This document shows positions 1-6,620 of a DNA stretch of 6,707 bases, in pieces; the stretch's first letter is position 1; each line of letters starts with the position of its first letter. Position numbers and translations under genes: made by a program. A model generated the notes under the pieces. The model searched no databases. It was not told the origin of the DNA and worked only from the letters and a program-made list of their open reading frames with translations. The stretch spans positions 1-6,707 of the forward strand of contig JAJXZK010000385.1 in NCBI GenBank assembly GCA_021780095.1, read 5' to 3'. The stretch comes from Acidobacteriota bacterium. Its GTDB lineage: Bacteria; Acidobacteriota; Terriglobia; Terriglobales; Acidobacteriaceae.

Positions 1-183
1 GGGTGTTGGCGTCGGTGTTGGCGTTGGCGTCGGTGTTGGAGTCGGCGTGGGTGTTGGTGTCGGAGTCGGCGTGGGTGTTGGAGTCGGTGTTGGCGTCGGT
101 GTGGGTGTTGGTGTCGGAGTCGGCGTGGGTGTCGGAGTTGGCGTCGGTGTGGGTGTTGGTGTCGGAGTCGGCGTGGGTGTTGG
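1..183. repeat. Hexanucleotide tandem repeat encoding (Pro-Thr)n
   Basis: Sixty-one consecutive minus-strand codons alternate strictly between Pro (CCA, CCG, CCC) and Thr (ACA, ACG, ACT), giving 30 Pro-Thr dipeptides plus one Pro at the window edge. Only the wobble base varies. A higher-order pattern overlies the 6-bp period: a 32-bp block recurs identically at 47-78, 101-132 and 149-180, and a 42-bp block is identical at 91-132 and 139-180. The offsets of 54 and 48 bp are multiples of six, so the frame is preserved. This suggests duplication of multi-unit blocks by slippage or unequal exchange. The repeat may continue beyond the left edge. Confidence 0.95.
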
Positions 184-564
184 CGATGGTGCCGGCACTG
201 GAGCAGCCGCGACCGTCAGCGTCAATGCGCCTGTCACGTTATCTTTCAGCGAGTCTGCTACCACCACGTTAAAGGTGAATGTGCCAGCCGTCCCAGGTGT
301 ACCGGCAACATCTCCGTTGGAACTAATCGAAAAACCCTGCGGAAGTGAAGACCGGCCGAAGCTCCAGGAGTATGGAGGTTGCCCTCCGTTCGCTGCCAAC
401 GCCACCGTATAAGTGGAGCCGGCGGTCGCGGAAGGAATGCTGGTGGTCACCAGGCTCAGCGGCGGATAGCAGGTTGTGGCGGGACCGCCGGCACGCACGC
501 TGGCGGGTAATGCGCTCAATAGAAAAATCAGAACTGCGAGGGGGAGAAGATATTTGCGCACCAT
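1..564 (-). CDS. Secreted Ig-like domain protein with Pro-Thr repeat stalk (partial, runs off left edge)
   Basis: The first 188 codons are in the window and the frame is still open at the left edge. Residues 1-25 form a signal peptide: MVRKYL, a Leu/Ala/Ile/Phe-rich core, and a probable cut after SVRA. Residues about 33-119 resemble a putative Ig domain (He_PIG type): '[21 protein letters not shown]', '[21 protein letters not shown]', then '[10 protein letters not shown]' and 'ALTLTVAA'. A short Pro/Ala linker leads into an unbroken Pro-Thr repeat from residue 128 to 188. The start is the ATG at 564: an in-frame stop lies upstream at 618-616, and GGAG (578-575) sits 10 nt before the ATG. The product is probably an exported surface or periplasmic protein whose Pro-Thr stretch acts as an extended spacer. 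The C-terminal domain, which would define its function, is outside the window. The gene lies downstream of the ligase-family gene on the same strand. The signal peptide and Ig-type fold are fairly secure; the role is unknown. Confidence 0.8.
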   Translation of the reverse strand, partial: MVRKYLLPLAVLIFLLSALPASVRAGGPATTCYPPLSLVTTSIPSATAGSTYTVALAANGGQPPYSWSFGRSSLPQGFSISSNGDVAGTPGTAGTFTFNVVVADSLKDNVTGALTLTVAAAPVPAPSPTPTPTPTPTPTPTPTPTPTPTPTPTPTPTPTPTPTPTPTPTPTPTPTPTPTPTPTPTPTP

Positions 565-569
565 TACAT

Positions 570-737
570 TCAGACTCCATTCTGAAGAAATTCCTGCGAA
601 TGGCCGGGATCTGCCTCATCGACAGCTTCCGAACCGGTATACAAACAACAAGTTTGGCAATCATAGGGCAGCACCAAACTGACAGAACCGCAATTGATGC
701 AGTGCAGGAAACTGAATCCCAGGAGAAGAGCCGTCAA
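570..737 (-). CDS. Possible small Cys-rich membrane or lipoprotein-like ORF (55 aa, TTG start)
   Basis: An in-frame TTG at 737 is preceded by AAAGGA (748-743) with a 5-nt spacer, which is a good Shine-Dalgarno arrangement. The frame runs 55 codons to a TGA at 572-570, only 5 bp before the ATG of the Ig-like protein gene, so translational coupling is possible. The predicted product begins with a hydrophobic stretch ([13 protein letters not shown]) that could be a short signal or membrane segment. It has five Cys residues (LHC, INC, YDC, TCC) and an acidic, polar tail ending QEFLQNGV. I recognise no family. Against it: the start is TTG, it is short, GC at third codon positions is only about half (28 of 55), and no downstream ATG supports it. 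It could be a chance open frame or a decayed gene. Confidence 0.3.
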   Translation of the reverse strand: MTALLLGFSFLHCINCGSVSLVLPYDCQTCCLYTGSEAVDEADPGHSQEFLQNGV

Positions 738-805
738 AATAATCCTTTCCGCCGCAGTACAGACATCTCAGTACCGTCCTGCGCCGGATGGGAGCAATGG
801 TCAAC

Positions 806-848
806 GGGTATCGCCGGAAGAGGGGTGGCCCCTCTTCCGCGATTACCC
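806..848 (-). terminator. Long GC-rich hairpin downstream of the ligase-family gene (candidate terminator or mRNA processing signal)
   Basis: Two 20-nt arms at 806-825 and 829-848 are near-perfect reverse complements around a 3-nt loop (TGG on the plus strand). The inner 10 bp (GGAAGAGGGG against CCCCTCTTCC) and the adjoining C-G pair are perfect. The outer part pairs with one bulged base on each side, for about 19 bp in total. It begins 55 bp past the ligase stop codon. Neither strand has a T-tract directly after the stem: minus continues GTTGACCATT, and plus has only a T5 run at 861-865, 12 nt away. It is therefore not a textbook intrinsic terminator. A factor-assisted terminator, mRNA 3'-end stabiliser, or dispersed palindromic element fits equally well. 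Confidence 0.4.
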
Positions 849-903
849 ATAGCAATGATGTTTTTGATCTAGAGGGATGATAGTTCAAAACGGCGGCAAT
901 TGC

Positions 904-2286
904 CTATGCCCGCAAGTGAATTCCACCTTGGGGGACCTGGGGAGGAACCTGCCTGCGCAACGCCGGAACTAACGCGGGAGACCACTCTTGCTCAATCACC
1001 CGCGCTGCGGACACCCCGAACTCATCCGTCTCTATTGCCGTAACTTGTTGCTGCAGCATGGGTAACATGCCGATACACGCCGCCATGGCGCCTACCAGGT
1101 ACCACATATCACGATACAGATTGTGGGCGGCGTACCCGTCAAATAACAGCAGGGCCAGAATGATGTTGAACATCGCAGGCAATTCCTGCAGAAACCGGGA
1201 TGCGTTGACCGCCGTCAGCTGTTTTCGCAATCGCAAATTCAACTTGAACACGCTAACCAGATACCCTCCAAACGTAAAAATCCCGACCAACCCCAGCTCT
1301 CCCAATAGCTTGAAATACAGCGAGTGTGCATTCAGGTATATCCTGCGACCATTGCCAGGCCAGTACTTCATTCCGTTCGCAGCGGTGTAATCCCCGGCTC
1401 CAATTCCAGTAATTGGGTTGCTTTCAAACATAGCCACACCGCCTTTCCAGCTCAGAATGCGGTTTTGATAGGACAGATCGGTCTTCAGGTTGTTCACTGT
1501 TTCGTACCGAGCCTTGTATTGTTCCGGAATCACCATCCAGGCCACAGGGGCAAGCGCCACCAGAATTGGCAGGTAAATCAGGTTCTTCGGCCTGCGAAAC
1601 ACCAGCAGCAACAATAGGAAAAGCACACCGGAAGCCGCGGCGCGGGATCCAGTATCGACGATCGTCACCACGTAAATAGCGATGGAACCAAGGGCGATGA
1701 GCCGCATCCACAGCGGATTGGATCGCGCCACGATTGCCAGGCAAAGCGGTATCGTCACCAGCAGGGTAATGGCCAGGGTGTCTGGATCACCTGCCGAACT
1801 GGTAATGCCGATCGCGCGGTCGATGTTCATTCTCACGATCAGGACCCCGTGGGCGTAATTCCACAGCGCGCTCCCCCCTAGCCAGTCAACCAGCAGAATT
1901 TCCGTAAAAATAAACCACTTGATGCGCTTCTCTGTGGTCAACAGAGCGGTCACAAATAAGAGAAAAATGACAGTTTCCAAGTACGAGATACACGCGCCCA
2001 GGGCTCCAGCCCGCCAAAAGGCCAACGGAATGGACACGATCATTGCCCCATAAAACGCAAGGAACCAACGCATCGGCGACGGAAAACGCAATTTCTGCCC
2101 GTGGACTAAAAACGCCACCAGCAGAAGCCCAGCCACGACCCTCTCCAGGTGCAATGGCGCCAACTGCGGATAAAGCTCGCCAGGTTGCAACTCCATCACA
2201 ATCAAGAACGCGAGGAGCCCGATGTAGGGCCGTGTCAACCCCACCATCGCCAAAACAAACGTCACAAAAACGATAATCAATTCCAT
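904..2286 (-). CDS. O-antigen ligase/polymerase (Wzy/WaaL-like) family membrane protein
   Basis: A 460-residue inner-membrane protein with roughly 10-12 hydrophobic helices (clear ones near residues 1-17, 48-62, 73-91, 96-116, 168-187, 193-211, 218-231, 236-253, 327-347, 371-386 and 394-411). It has the usual layout of the O-antigen ligase (Wzy_C) superfamily: 'TGSRAAASG' at 212-220; a large periplasmic loop (about 254-322) with 'RILSWKGGVAMFESNPITGIG' features at 276-296; and 'NAHSLYFKLLGELGLVG' at 319-335, matching the family's conserved N.H....L.ElG.G signature. Relatives transfer or polymerise undecaprenyl-linked glycans in the periplasm, as LPS O-antigen ligases, Wzy polymerases or protein O-glycosylation ligases; sequence alone does not separate these. 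Start: ATG at 2286, with GAGGG at 2301-2297 and a 10-nt spacer. The C-terminal 50 residues are polar and Pro-rich. It is divergent from the flippase gene, suggesting a shared glycan-export role. Confidence 0.85.
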   Translation of the reverse strand: MELIIVFVTFVLAMVGLTRPYIGLLAFLIVMELQPGELYPQLAPLHLERVVAGLLLVAFLVHGQKLRFPSPMRWFLAFYGAMIVSIPLAFWRAGALGACISYLETVIFLLFVTALLTTEKRIKWFIFTEILLVDWLGGSALWNYAHGVLIVRMNIDRAIGITSSAGDPDTLAITLLVTIPLCLAIVARSNPLWMRLIALGSIAIYVVTIVDTGSRAAASGVLFLLLLLVFRRPKNLIYLPILVALAPVAWMVIPEQYKARYETVNNLKTDLSYQNRILSWKGGVAMFESNPITGIGAGDYTAANGMKYWPGNGRRIYLNAHSLYFKLLGELGLVGIFTFGGYLVSVFKLNLRLRKQLTAVNASRFLQELPAMFNIILALLLFDGYAAHNLYRDMWYLVGAMAACIGMLPMLQQQVTAIETDEFGVSAARVIEQEWSPALVPALRRQVPPQVPQGGIHLRA

Positions 2287-2577
2287 CTATCCGTCGCCCT
2301 CGCCACTTCCGATGTGCACCCAACAACGCCTGCACGCCTCATGCCAACCTTTAGCTACATTTGCGATTGTGCTCATGACGAGCTTTCGTGGCGCAAAATA
2401 CGCCAAACTGAACCCCAACGCTACCCGCTGACGCAGCTCGACCAAACATTTTCGGCCGACAGAAGGAAATGTTCCTCCTTCCCTCAACAAGAGTGCAAAA
2501 GTTTGCACATAGGGGTCCGCTGGTACCCTTTTCCTCAACTTGTAGCCCGAATTTAGGCGGATCGGAGCTTCCTGGTT
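2287..2577. promoter_or_regulatory. Divergent intergenic region between ligase-family and flippase genes
   Basis: This 291-bp stretch must contain the 5' control regions of both divergent genes if they have their own promoters. It holds a perfect 16-bp palindrome at 2493-2508 and a smaller inverted repeat, AGGAA-ATG-TTCCT, at 2464-2476. I could not identify a convincing -35/-10 pair on either strand. TTGCAC (2503-2508) with TACCCT (2524-2529) on the plus strand has only a 15-bp spacer. Open frames crossing this region on the minus strand show no recognisable protein features. Confidence 0.5.
2493..2508. promoter_or_regulatory. Perfect palindrome GTGCAAA-AG-TTTGCAC, candidate operator
   Basis: Two 7-bp arms are perfect reverse complements with a 2-bp centre. 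The site is 85 bp upstream of the flippase start and 207 bp upstream of the ligase-family start, inside a divergent intergenic region. Size and symmetry suit a dimeric helix-turn-helix regulator. The right arm contains TTGCAC, which resembles a -35 element, so a bound protein could block a plus-strand promoter. No regulator gene is in the window and no second copy was noticed, so binding is inference. Confidence 0.35.
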
Positions 2578-4200
2578 TTGGCCAGCCACATGCACCCGAC
2601 AGACTGGTACCTGCATCTTCACACCTCAACCGGGAGCTTCGCTGCTGTGGCATCCACCGTTCCAAAGCTAGAACATCGCAAGCATTTTTCTCTGAAAAAG
2701 CTCGTCCGTGGTTCCGGCAGCCGCGTGCTCCGCATGGTGTTGCTCGCCCTCATCGGCTTCTTCCTCATGCCTTTCACCGTCCATAAGCTCGGCTCCGAAC
2801 AATACGGGATCTGGGCCATAGCCATGGCCTTCATCGGCTACTACAGCTTTCTGGATCTTGGCCTCTCCGGGGCGGTATTCACCCACATGGCCTATGCTTT
2901 TGGGCTGGAAGACCATGAAGAAGCCCGCAATATCTACGGAGCCGCGACGCGGATTTTCGCGGCTGTCGGTCTGGCTCTCCTCGCTGTCACCCTCGTGCTC
3001 GCCGGCGGCGTCTATTTCCTGCACTATGCCCATAGCCGCCAACTCGCCATCGTGTTTCTCATTGTTGGTATTAGCACTGCGTTCAGCTTCAGCATGCGAG
3101 TCCCGTTCGGAACACTGAATGCCGGCCAGCATTTCGACATCACCGCATGGGTGCTGATCCTTACCGGAATGTTGCGGGCCATTGGCACTGTGCTTCTACT
3201 CAATGCGCACTATGGGGTGATTGCGCTCGCCTGGCTCAGCGTTCTGACCGCAATTCCGGCCAATGTCATCATTCTCTGGACAGTGCACCATCAGTATCCG
3301 TTCCTGAAGATCTTCTCCTGGCCGCGCTGGAATCGAAGCACATCGCGAAAACTCTTTAGCTTCGGCGGACCCGTTCTCATCGGACAAATTGCGGATCGAA
3401 TCCGCTTCCAGACAGACACGCTCACCGTCTCGTTCTTCATCGGCCTGACGGCGGTCACACACTACAGCGTCGGCTCGACTTTGGTTATTTATTACATGGA
3501 CGCAATTGACGCCATCGTGGGTGTAATGATGCCCCTGCTGAGTATGCAGAAGAGCGTCAGCGATCACGCCGGATTCGAGCGTAGCTACTTCTCCGGCACG
3601 CGCGTCGCATTAGCCAGCTCCGCCTTTATCGCTTTCGGCATGATTGCCTGGTCGCGCGACTTCGTCTCTCTCTGGATGGGCTCGGCCTTCACTGACGTAT
3701 ATCCCATCATTGTGATCCTCTCGATTGCGGTGTTCCTTGAGACCTCGCAGGCCACCTCCGTCAACGCGCTCTATGCCAGCCTGCACCAAAAGGCTTATGC
3801 CGCTCTCAACATCAGCGAAGCGCTTTCCAACATCGTTCTCAGCGTTCTGCTGGCGCGGCCCTATGGCATGATCGGCGTCGCCCTCGGCACGTTGATTCCC
3901 AGCATCGTCTTCCGTGGCATCGTACAGCCCATCGTGGTGCAACGCGTCCTCGACATCAAAATCCGAGACACCGCCATGGTCTATCTGCGCACCGGATTCC
4001 GTTGTGCCGCGTTTCTGGCGCTGCCTTGGCTCATCACGCACTCCCTGCTCCGCCCCACGTATTTTCGCTTGATCGCGGTCGGCGTTCTTTCCGCCATGGC
4101 GTATGCAATCCCGGTCTGGTGGCTGGAGTTTAACGGTGTCGGTGCGGAGAAGATCGCCGCTTCCTTCCGATCCGCCCGCCGCCTTCTTCTCGCCAACTAA
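2578..4200 (+). CDS. Wzx-type polysaccharide/oligosaccharide flippase (MATE/MOP superfamily)
   Basis: A 540-residue polytopic protein typical of lipopolysaccharide or polysaccharide flippases, which move undecaprenyl-diphosphate-linked glycans across the inner membrane. The N-terminal core has the family's characteristic order: 'LVRGSGSRVL' then a helix (53-66), 'VHKLGSEQYGIWAIAMAFIGY' features (68-88) and 'FLDLGLSGAV' (91-100). About 12-14 helices follow, including ones near 126-148, 156-171, 189-208, 212-234, 282-292, 343-358, 375-388, 432-448, 473-487 and 496-515. The length is ordinary to slightly long because of a 40-residue polar N-terminal extension. The start is uncertain: TTG at 2578 has GGAG (2564-2567) 10 nt upstream, ATG at 2590 has no clear ribosome site, and GTG at 2647 has GGGAG (2632-2636) 10 nt upstream. 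All keep the whole conserved core. It is divergent from the ligase-family gene, and the amidase gene begins 41 bp after its stop. Confidence 0.85.
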   Translation: MASHMHPTDWYLHLHTSTGSFAAVASTVPKLEHRKHFSLKKLVRGSGSRVLRMVLLALIGFFLMPFTVHKLGSEQYGIWAIAMAFIGYYSFLDLGLSGAVFTHMAYAFGLEDHEEARNIYGAATRIFAAVGLALLAVTLVLAGGVYFLHYAHSRQLAIVFLIVGISTAFSFSMRVPFGTLNAGQHFDITAWVLILTGMLRAIGTVLLLNAHYGVIALAWLSVLTAIPANVIILWTVHHQYPFLKIFSWPRWNRSTSRKLFSFGGPVLIGQIADRIRFQTDTLTVSFFIGLTAVTHYSVGSTLVIYYMDAIDAIVGVMMPLLSMQKSVSDHAGFERSYFSGTRVALASSAFIAFGMIAWSRDFVSLWMGSAFTDVYPIIVILSIAVFLETSQATSVNALYASLHQKAYAALNISEALSNIVLSVLLARPYGMIGVALGTLIPSIVFRGIVQPIVVQRVLDIKIRDTAMVYLRTGFRCAAFLALPWLITHSLLRPTYFRLIAVGVLSAMAYAIPVWWLEFNGVGAEKIAASFRSARRLLLAN

Positions 4201-4241
4201 AGAGATGTAGACTTTCCACGACTGTGATACAGTTCGGCATC

Positions 4242-6125
4242 ATGCTTGACCGTCGCCGTTTTCTTGCTGTCTGTTCGCAATTTGGATTGGGTTCAACATT
4301 ATTGCCGGGTGCTCTCTATACCATCGCCGCCCAGGCGCAGACCGAGGCGGCTGCCTCGGCCACCACCTCTCCATCGCTTCCCCAAATTACACCCGAGATG
4401 GTCGAGCAGGCGGCGGCGCTGGCCGGTGTTCCGCTGGCCCCCGACCAAATTTCCATGATGCTGGGTTCACTCAATCAACAGCGCGACGGCTACTCTGCCA
4501 TCCGCGCGCTCCCCCTGCAGAACAGCGTCGCCCCGGCGTATGTCTTCGATCCTCTGCCGCAGGACGCGACCCTGCAAACCACCCGCGAAGCCCCAAAATA
4601 TGGCAACCCTCCCACAGTCGGCGAACCTCCCATCAACCTTGAGGAACTGGCCTTCGCCAACATCCCGAAACTCGCCGAATATATTCGCACAAAAAAAGTA
4701 TCTTCCGTGGCATTGACGGAGATGTATATCGAACGCATCCGGCGCTTCAACCCGGCATTGCATTTCCTCATTACGCTCACGGAAGAACGCGCCATGGCCC
4801 AGGCCAAAGCTGCCGACGCCGAAATCGCCTCTGGAACCTATCGCGGCCCTTTGCATGGATTGCCGTGGGGCGCGAAAGACCTGCTCGCCGTGAAAGGTTA
4901 TCCCACCACCTGGGGAGCTGCCGGCTTCGAGCATCAAACCTTCGACTACGACGCCACCGTCGTCAAGCGCCTCGATGCAGCTGGCGCCGTGCTGGTGGCG
5001 AAATTGAGCCTCGGCGCATTGGCCATGGGCGATCAATGGTTCGGCGGCCGCACTCTCAATCCCTGGAACCGCCGTCAAGGGTCAAGCGGGTCCTCCGCCG
5101 GGCCGGCCTGCGCTACCGCCACGGGATGCGTCGCTTTCTCGATTGGCTCAGAAACCCTCGGCTCCATTTCCTCGCCCTCCACTCGATGCGGCGTCACCGG
5201 CCTTCGTCCCACGTTCGGCTTCGTGCCGCGCACCGGGGCCATGGCGCTTTCCTGGACCATGGACAAGCTCGGCCCCATCTGTCGCTCCGTGGAAGATTGC
5301 GCTCTGGTGATGAACAGCATCTATGGACCGGATGGAAAGGATTTGAGCGTGCGCAACGCCGCCTTCAATTGGGACGCGCACTTCGACTGGCGCAGCCTCC
5401 GCATCGGCTATGTCCCAACCGCCTTCGTGATTCCAAAGCCCTTGATGGAAACCATGCCCACCGGCTTGACGTCGGAACAACAAAAGAAATGGCGCCAGGA
5501 CTATGCCCTGCGCCGCGCTTCCCGCGAACGAACTCGATACGATCGCACCTTCGATCTGGCGACGCTCGATCAACTGAAAAGCATGGACGTCAAATTGATC
5601 CCGGTCGAACTGCCAAAACTTCCCTCCGGCGCCATAGCGAATCTCTTGTCCGCCGAAGCCGCTGCGGCCTTTGACGAGCTCACCATGACCGGCCGCGACA
5701 AACTGCTGACTGCGCAAGGTCCGGAGGACTGGCCCAATGTGTTTCGTACCGCCCGCTTCTATCCTGCGGTGGAATACATCCAGGCCAACCGAGCGCGCTC
5801 CCTGGCCATTCAGCAAATGGCCGCAATTTTTAAGATAGTCGACATCGTTGTCGTGCCCAGCGACGGTGAGCAGCTCACCATCACCAATCTCACCGGACAT
5901 CCCGCCGTGATCCAGCCCAACGGCATCCGCGAGAACGACTCACCCAAACCTCCCGCTATCGATACCGGCGACGAAGACAACATCGGAGGTCCTGGCACGC
6001 CGCTCAGCATTACTTTCCTCGGCAACCTATATCAGGATGCGAAACTCTGCGCCTTCGCGCGCGCCTACCAGCATGCCACCGACTTCTCCAAGATGCATCC
6101 CGATTTATCCGGCATCGGCGCTTGA
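4242..6125 (+). CDS. Tat-exported amidase-signature family hydrolase
   Basis: This 627-residue protein has a twin-arginine signal: DRRRFLAV at residues 3-10, a hydrophobic stretch, and a probable cut after AAQA (29-32). It is therefore likely periplasmic. The amidase domain starts near residue 130. Its catalytic triad is complete: Lys212 in HGLPWGAKDL, cis-Ser284 in GSSGSSAG, and nucleophile Ser308 in GSETLGSISSPS, with the usual 24-residue spacing between the serines. GVTGLRPTFG (317-326) is the conserved segment that follows. Family members hydrolyse amides via an acyl-enzyme. It is unlikely to be GatA, given the export signal, a roughly 125-residue N-terminal extension, a charged insert (about 410-440), and Leu, Glu and Ser replacing canonical Gly, Asp and Arg around the nucleophile. 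The substrate is unknown. I chose ATG 4242 because it puts the Tat motif at the N-terminus; a GTG at 4224 would add six residues. Neither start has a clear ribosome site. It follows the flippase by 41 bp but is functionally unrelated as far as can be seen. Confidence 0.88.
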   Translation: MLDRRRFLAVCSQFGLGSTLLPGALYTIAAQAQTEAAASATTSPSLPQITPEMVEQAAALAGVPLAPDQISMMLGSLNQQRDGYSAIRALPLQNSVAPAYVFDPLPQDATLQTTREAPKYGNPPTVGEPPINLEELAFANIPKLAEYIRTKKVSSVALTEMYIERIRRFNPALHFLITLTEERAMAQAKAADAEIASGTYRGPLHGLPWGAKDLLAVKGYPTTWGAAGFEHQTFDYDATVVKRLDAAGAVLVAKLSLGALAMGDQWFGGRTLNPWNRRQGSSGSSAGPACATATGCVAFSIGSETLGSISSPSTRCGVTGLRPTFGFVPRTGAMALSWTMDKLGPICRSVEDCALVMNSIYGPDGKDLSVRNAAFNWDAHFDWRSLRIGYVPTAFVIPKPLMETMPTGLTSEQQKKWRQDYALRRASRERTRYDRTFDLATLDQLKSMDVKLIPVELPKLPSGAIANLLSAEAAAAFDELTMTGRDKLLTAQGPEDWPNVFRTARFYPAVEYIQANRARSLAIQQMAAIFKIVDIVVVPSDGEQLTITNLTGHPAVIQPNGIRENDSPKPPAIDTGDEDNIGGPGTPLSITFLGNLYQDAKLCAFARAYQHATDFSKMHPDLSGIGA

Positions 6126-6227
6126 TGGATACCATTTTTCGCCGAAAGAGAATGAGCGCGTCAGCCAATTGGTCATCTCGAATGCTGCAGCAGCTGCGTA
6201 TAGAGCGCACTCAGTGGATAGGTTTCT

Positions 6228-6620
6228 ATGAATTCGAATGGAAAAGTTGCATTCTGGATTGCCACAATCTATGGCGCCTTCGTCTTGATTGCAATGGCGC
6301 CCATGTTGTTATTTTCTTCTCAACAAGATGATCCATTATTCTTCCAACTTGTTAGCGGGGCATTCTGCCTAACGCTCTTACCATCTGCTTTGATTGGGAT
6401 ACGTTGGAAAAAACTAGGTGGCGCGTGGATGATGCTTATTTCAGTTGCGGCAGCGTGTGCCCTATGCCTAAATGAGATTCAAAGGTCTCGTCCAACAGGC
6501 AATAGGCTGGTTTTAGGATTCAGCTTGTTGTGGTGGACAACCGCCTGCAGTATCCCAGCAATTTGCGGGTTTGTTTTATTCACCGCTCGGCGGCGGAAAA
6601 AAGCCACCGTCAGACAGTGA
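6228..6620 (+). CDS. Small four-helix membrane protein of unknown function
   Basis: I recognise no family for this 130-residue protein. It has four hydrophobic segments at about residues 7-30, 38-58, 64-81 and 94-118. Between the third and fourth is a polar loop (LNEIQRSRPTGNR), and the C-terminus is strongly basic (ARRRKKATVRQ), which by the positive-inside rule places both ends in the cytoplasm. The well-spaced helices and charged ends argue for a real gene. The ATG at 6228 has only a weak AGG (6220-6222) upstream with a 5-nt spacer. Hand counts of three 60-bp lines across the gene give about 38-48 percent GC, against 65-70 percent in two lines of the preceding amidase gene, so its composition is foreign to its neighbours. 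It starts 102 bp after the amidase stop and may be transcribed separately. Confidence 0.65.
   Translation: MNSNGKVAFWIATIYGAFVLIAMAPMLLFSSQQDDPLFFQLVSGAFCLTLLPSALIGIRWKKLGGAWMMLISVAAACALCLNEIQRSRPTGNRLVLGFSLLWWTTACSIPAICGFVLFTARRRKKATVRQ

Larger units (their letters stand above)
565..903. other. Intergenic region between ligase-family gene and Ig-like protein gene
   Basis: These 339 bp separate two minus-strand genes. From the ligase end toward the Ig-like gene I see: a 10-bp perfect palindrome GGCAATTGCC at 895-904 touching the ligase stop codon; the strong hairpin at 806-848; and the tentative 55-codon small ORF at 570-737, which ends 5 bp before the Ig-like start. No convincing sigma-70 type promoter stands out on the minus strand, so it is unclear whether the Ig-like gene is cotranscribed with the ligase gene or has its own promoter. 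Confidence 0.6.

Noticed and set aside
47..412. Plus-strand open frame with a Gly-Val repeat
   Set aside because: It is the exact antisense of the Pro-Thr repeat with shared wobble positions. The minus strand has a signal peptide, an Ig-like domain and a start with a ribosome site, while the plus frame has no recognisable domain after the repeat.
661..888. Minus-strand 75-codon open frame containing a CLYCGG zinc-ribbon-like motif
   Set aside because: It has a single CxxC only, reads straight through the strong 806-848 hairpin, lacks a domain-like remainder, and overlaps the better-supported small ORF in another frame.
2287..2622. Minus-strand 111-codon open frame ending exactly before the ligase-family ATG
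   Set aside because: Its abutting position is suggestive, but it overlaps the flippase 5' end, covers the whole divergent regulatory region, and its translation shows no domain, signal or membrane pattern.
4467..5078. Long antisense open frame inside the amidase gene
   Set aside because: It is a shadow of a GC-rich coding region; the plus-strand amidase has an intact catalytic triad over the same bases.
6125..6331. Open frame starting at the ATG that overlaps the amidase stop codon (TGATG)
   Set aside because: The overlap looks like translational coupling, but the product is short, has no recognisable pattern, and overlaps the clearly membrane-protein-like frame at 6228-6620.
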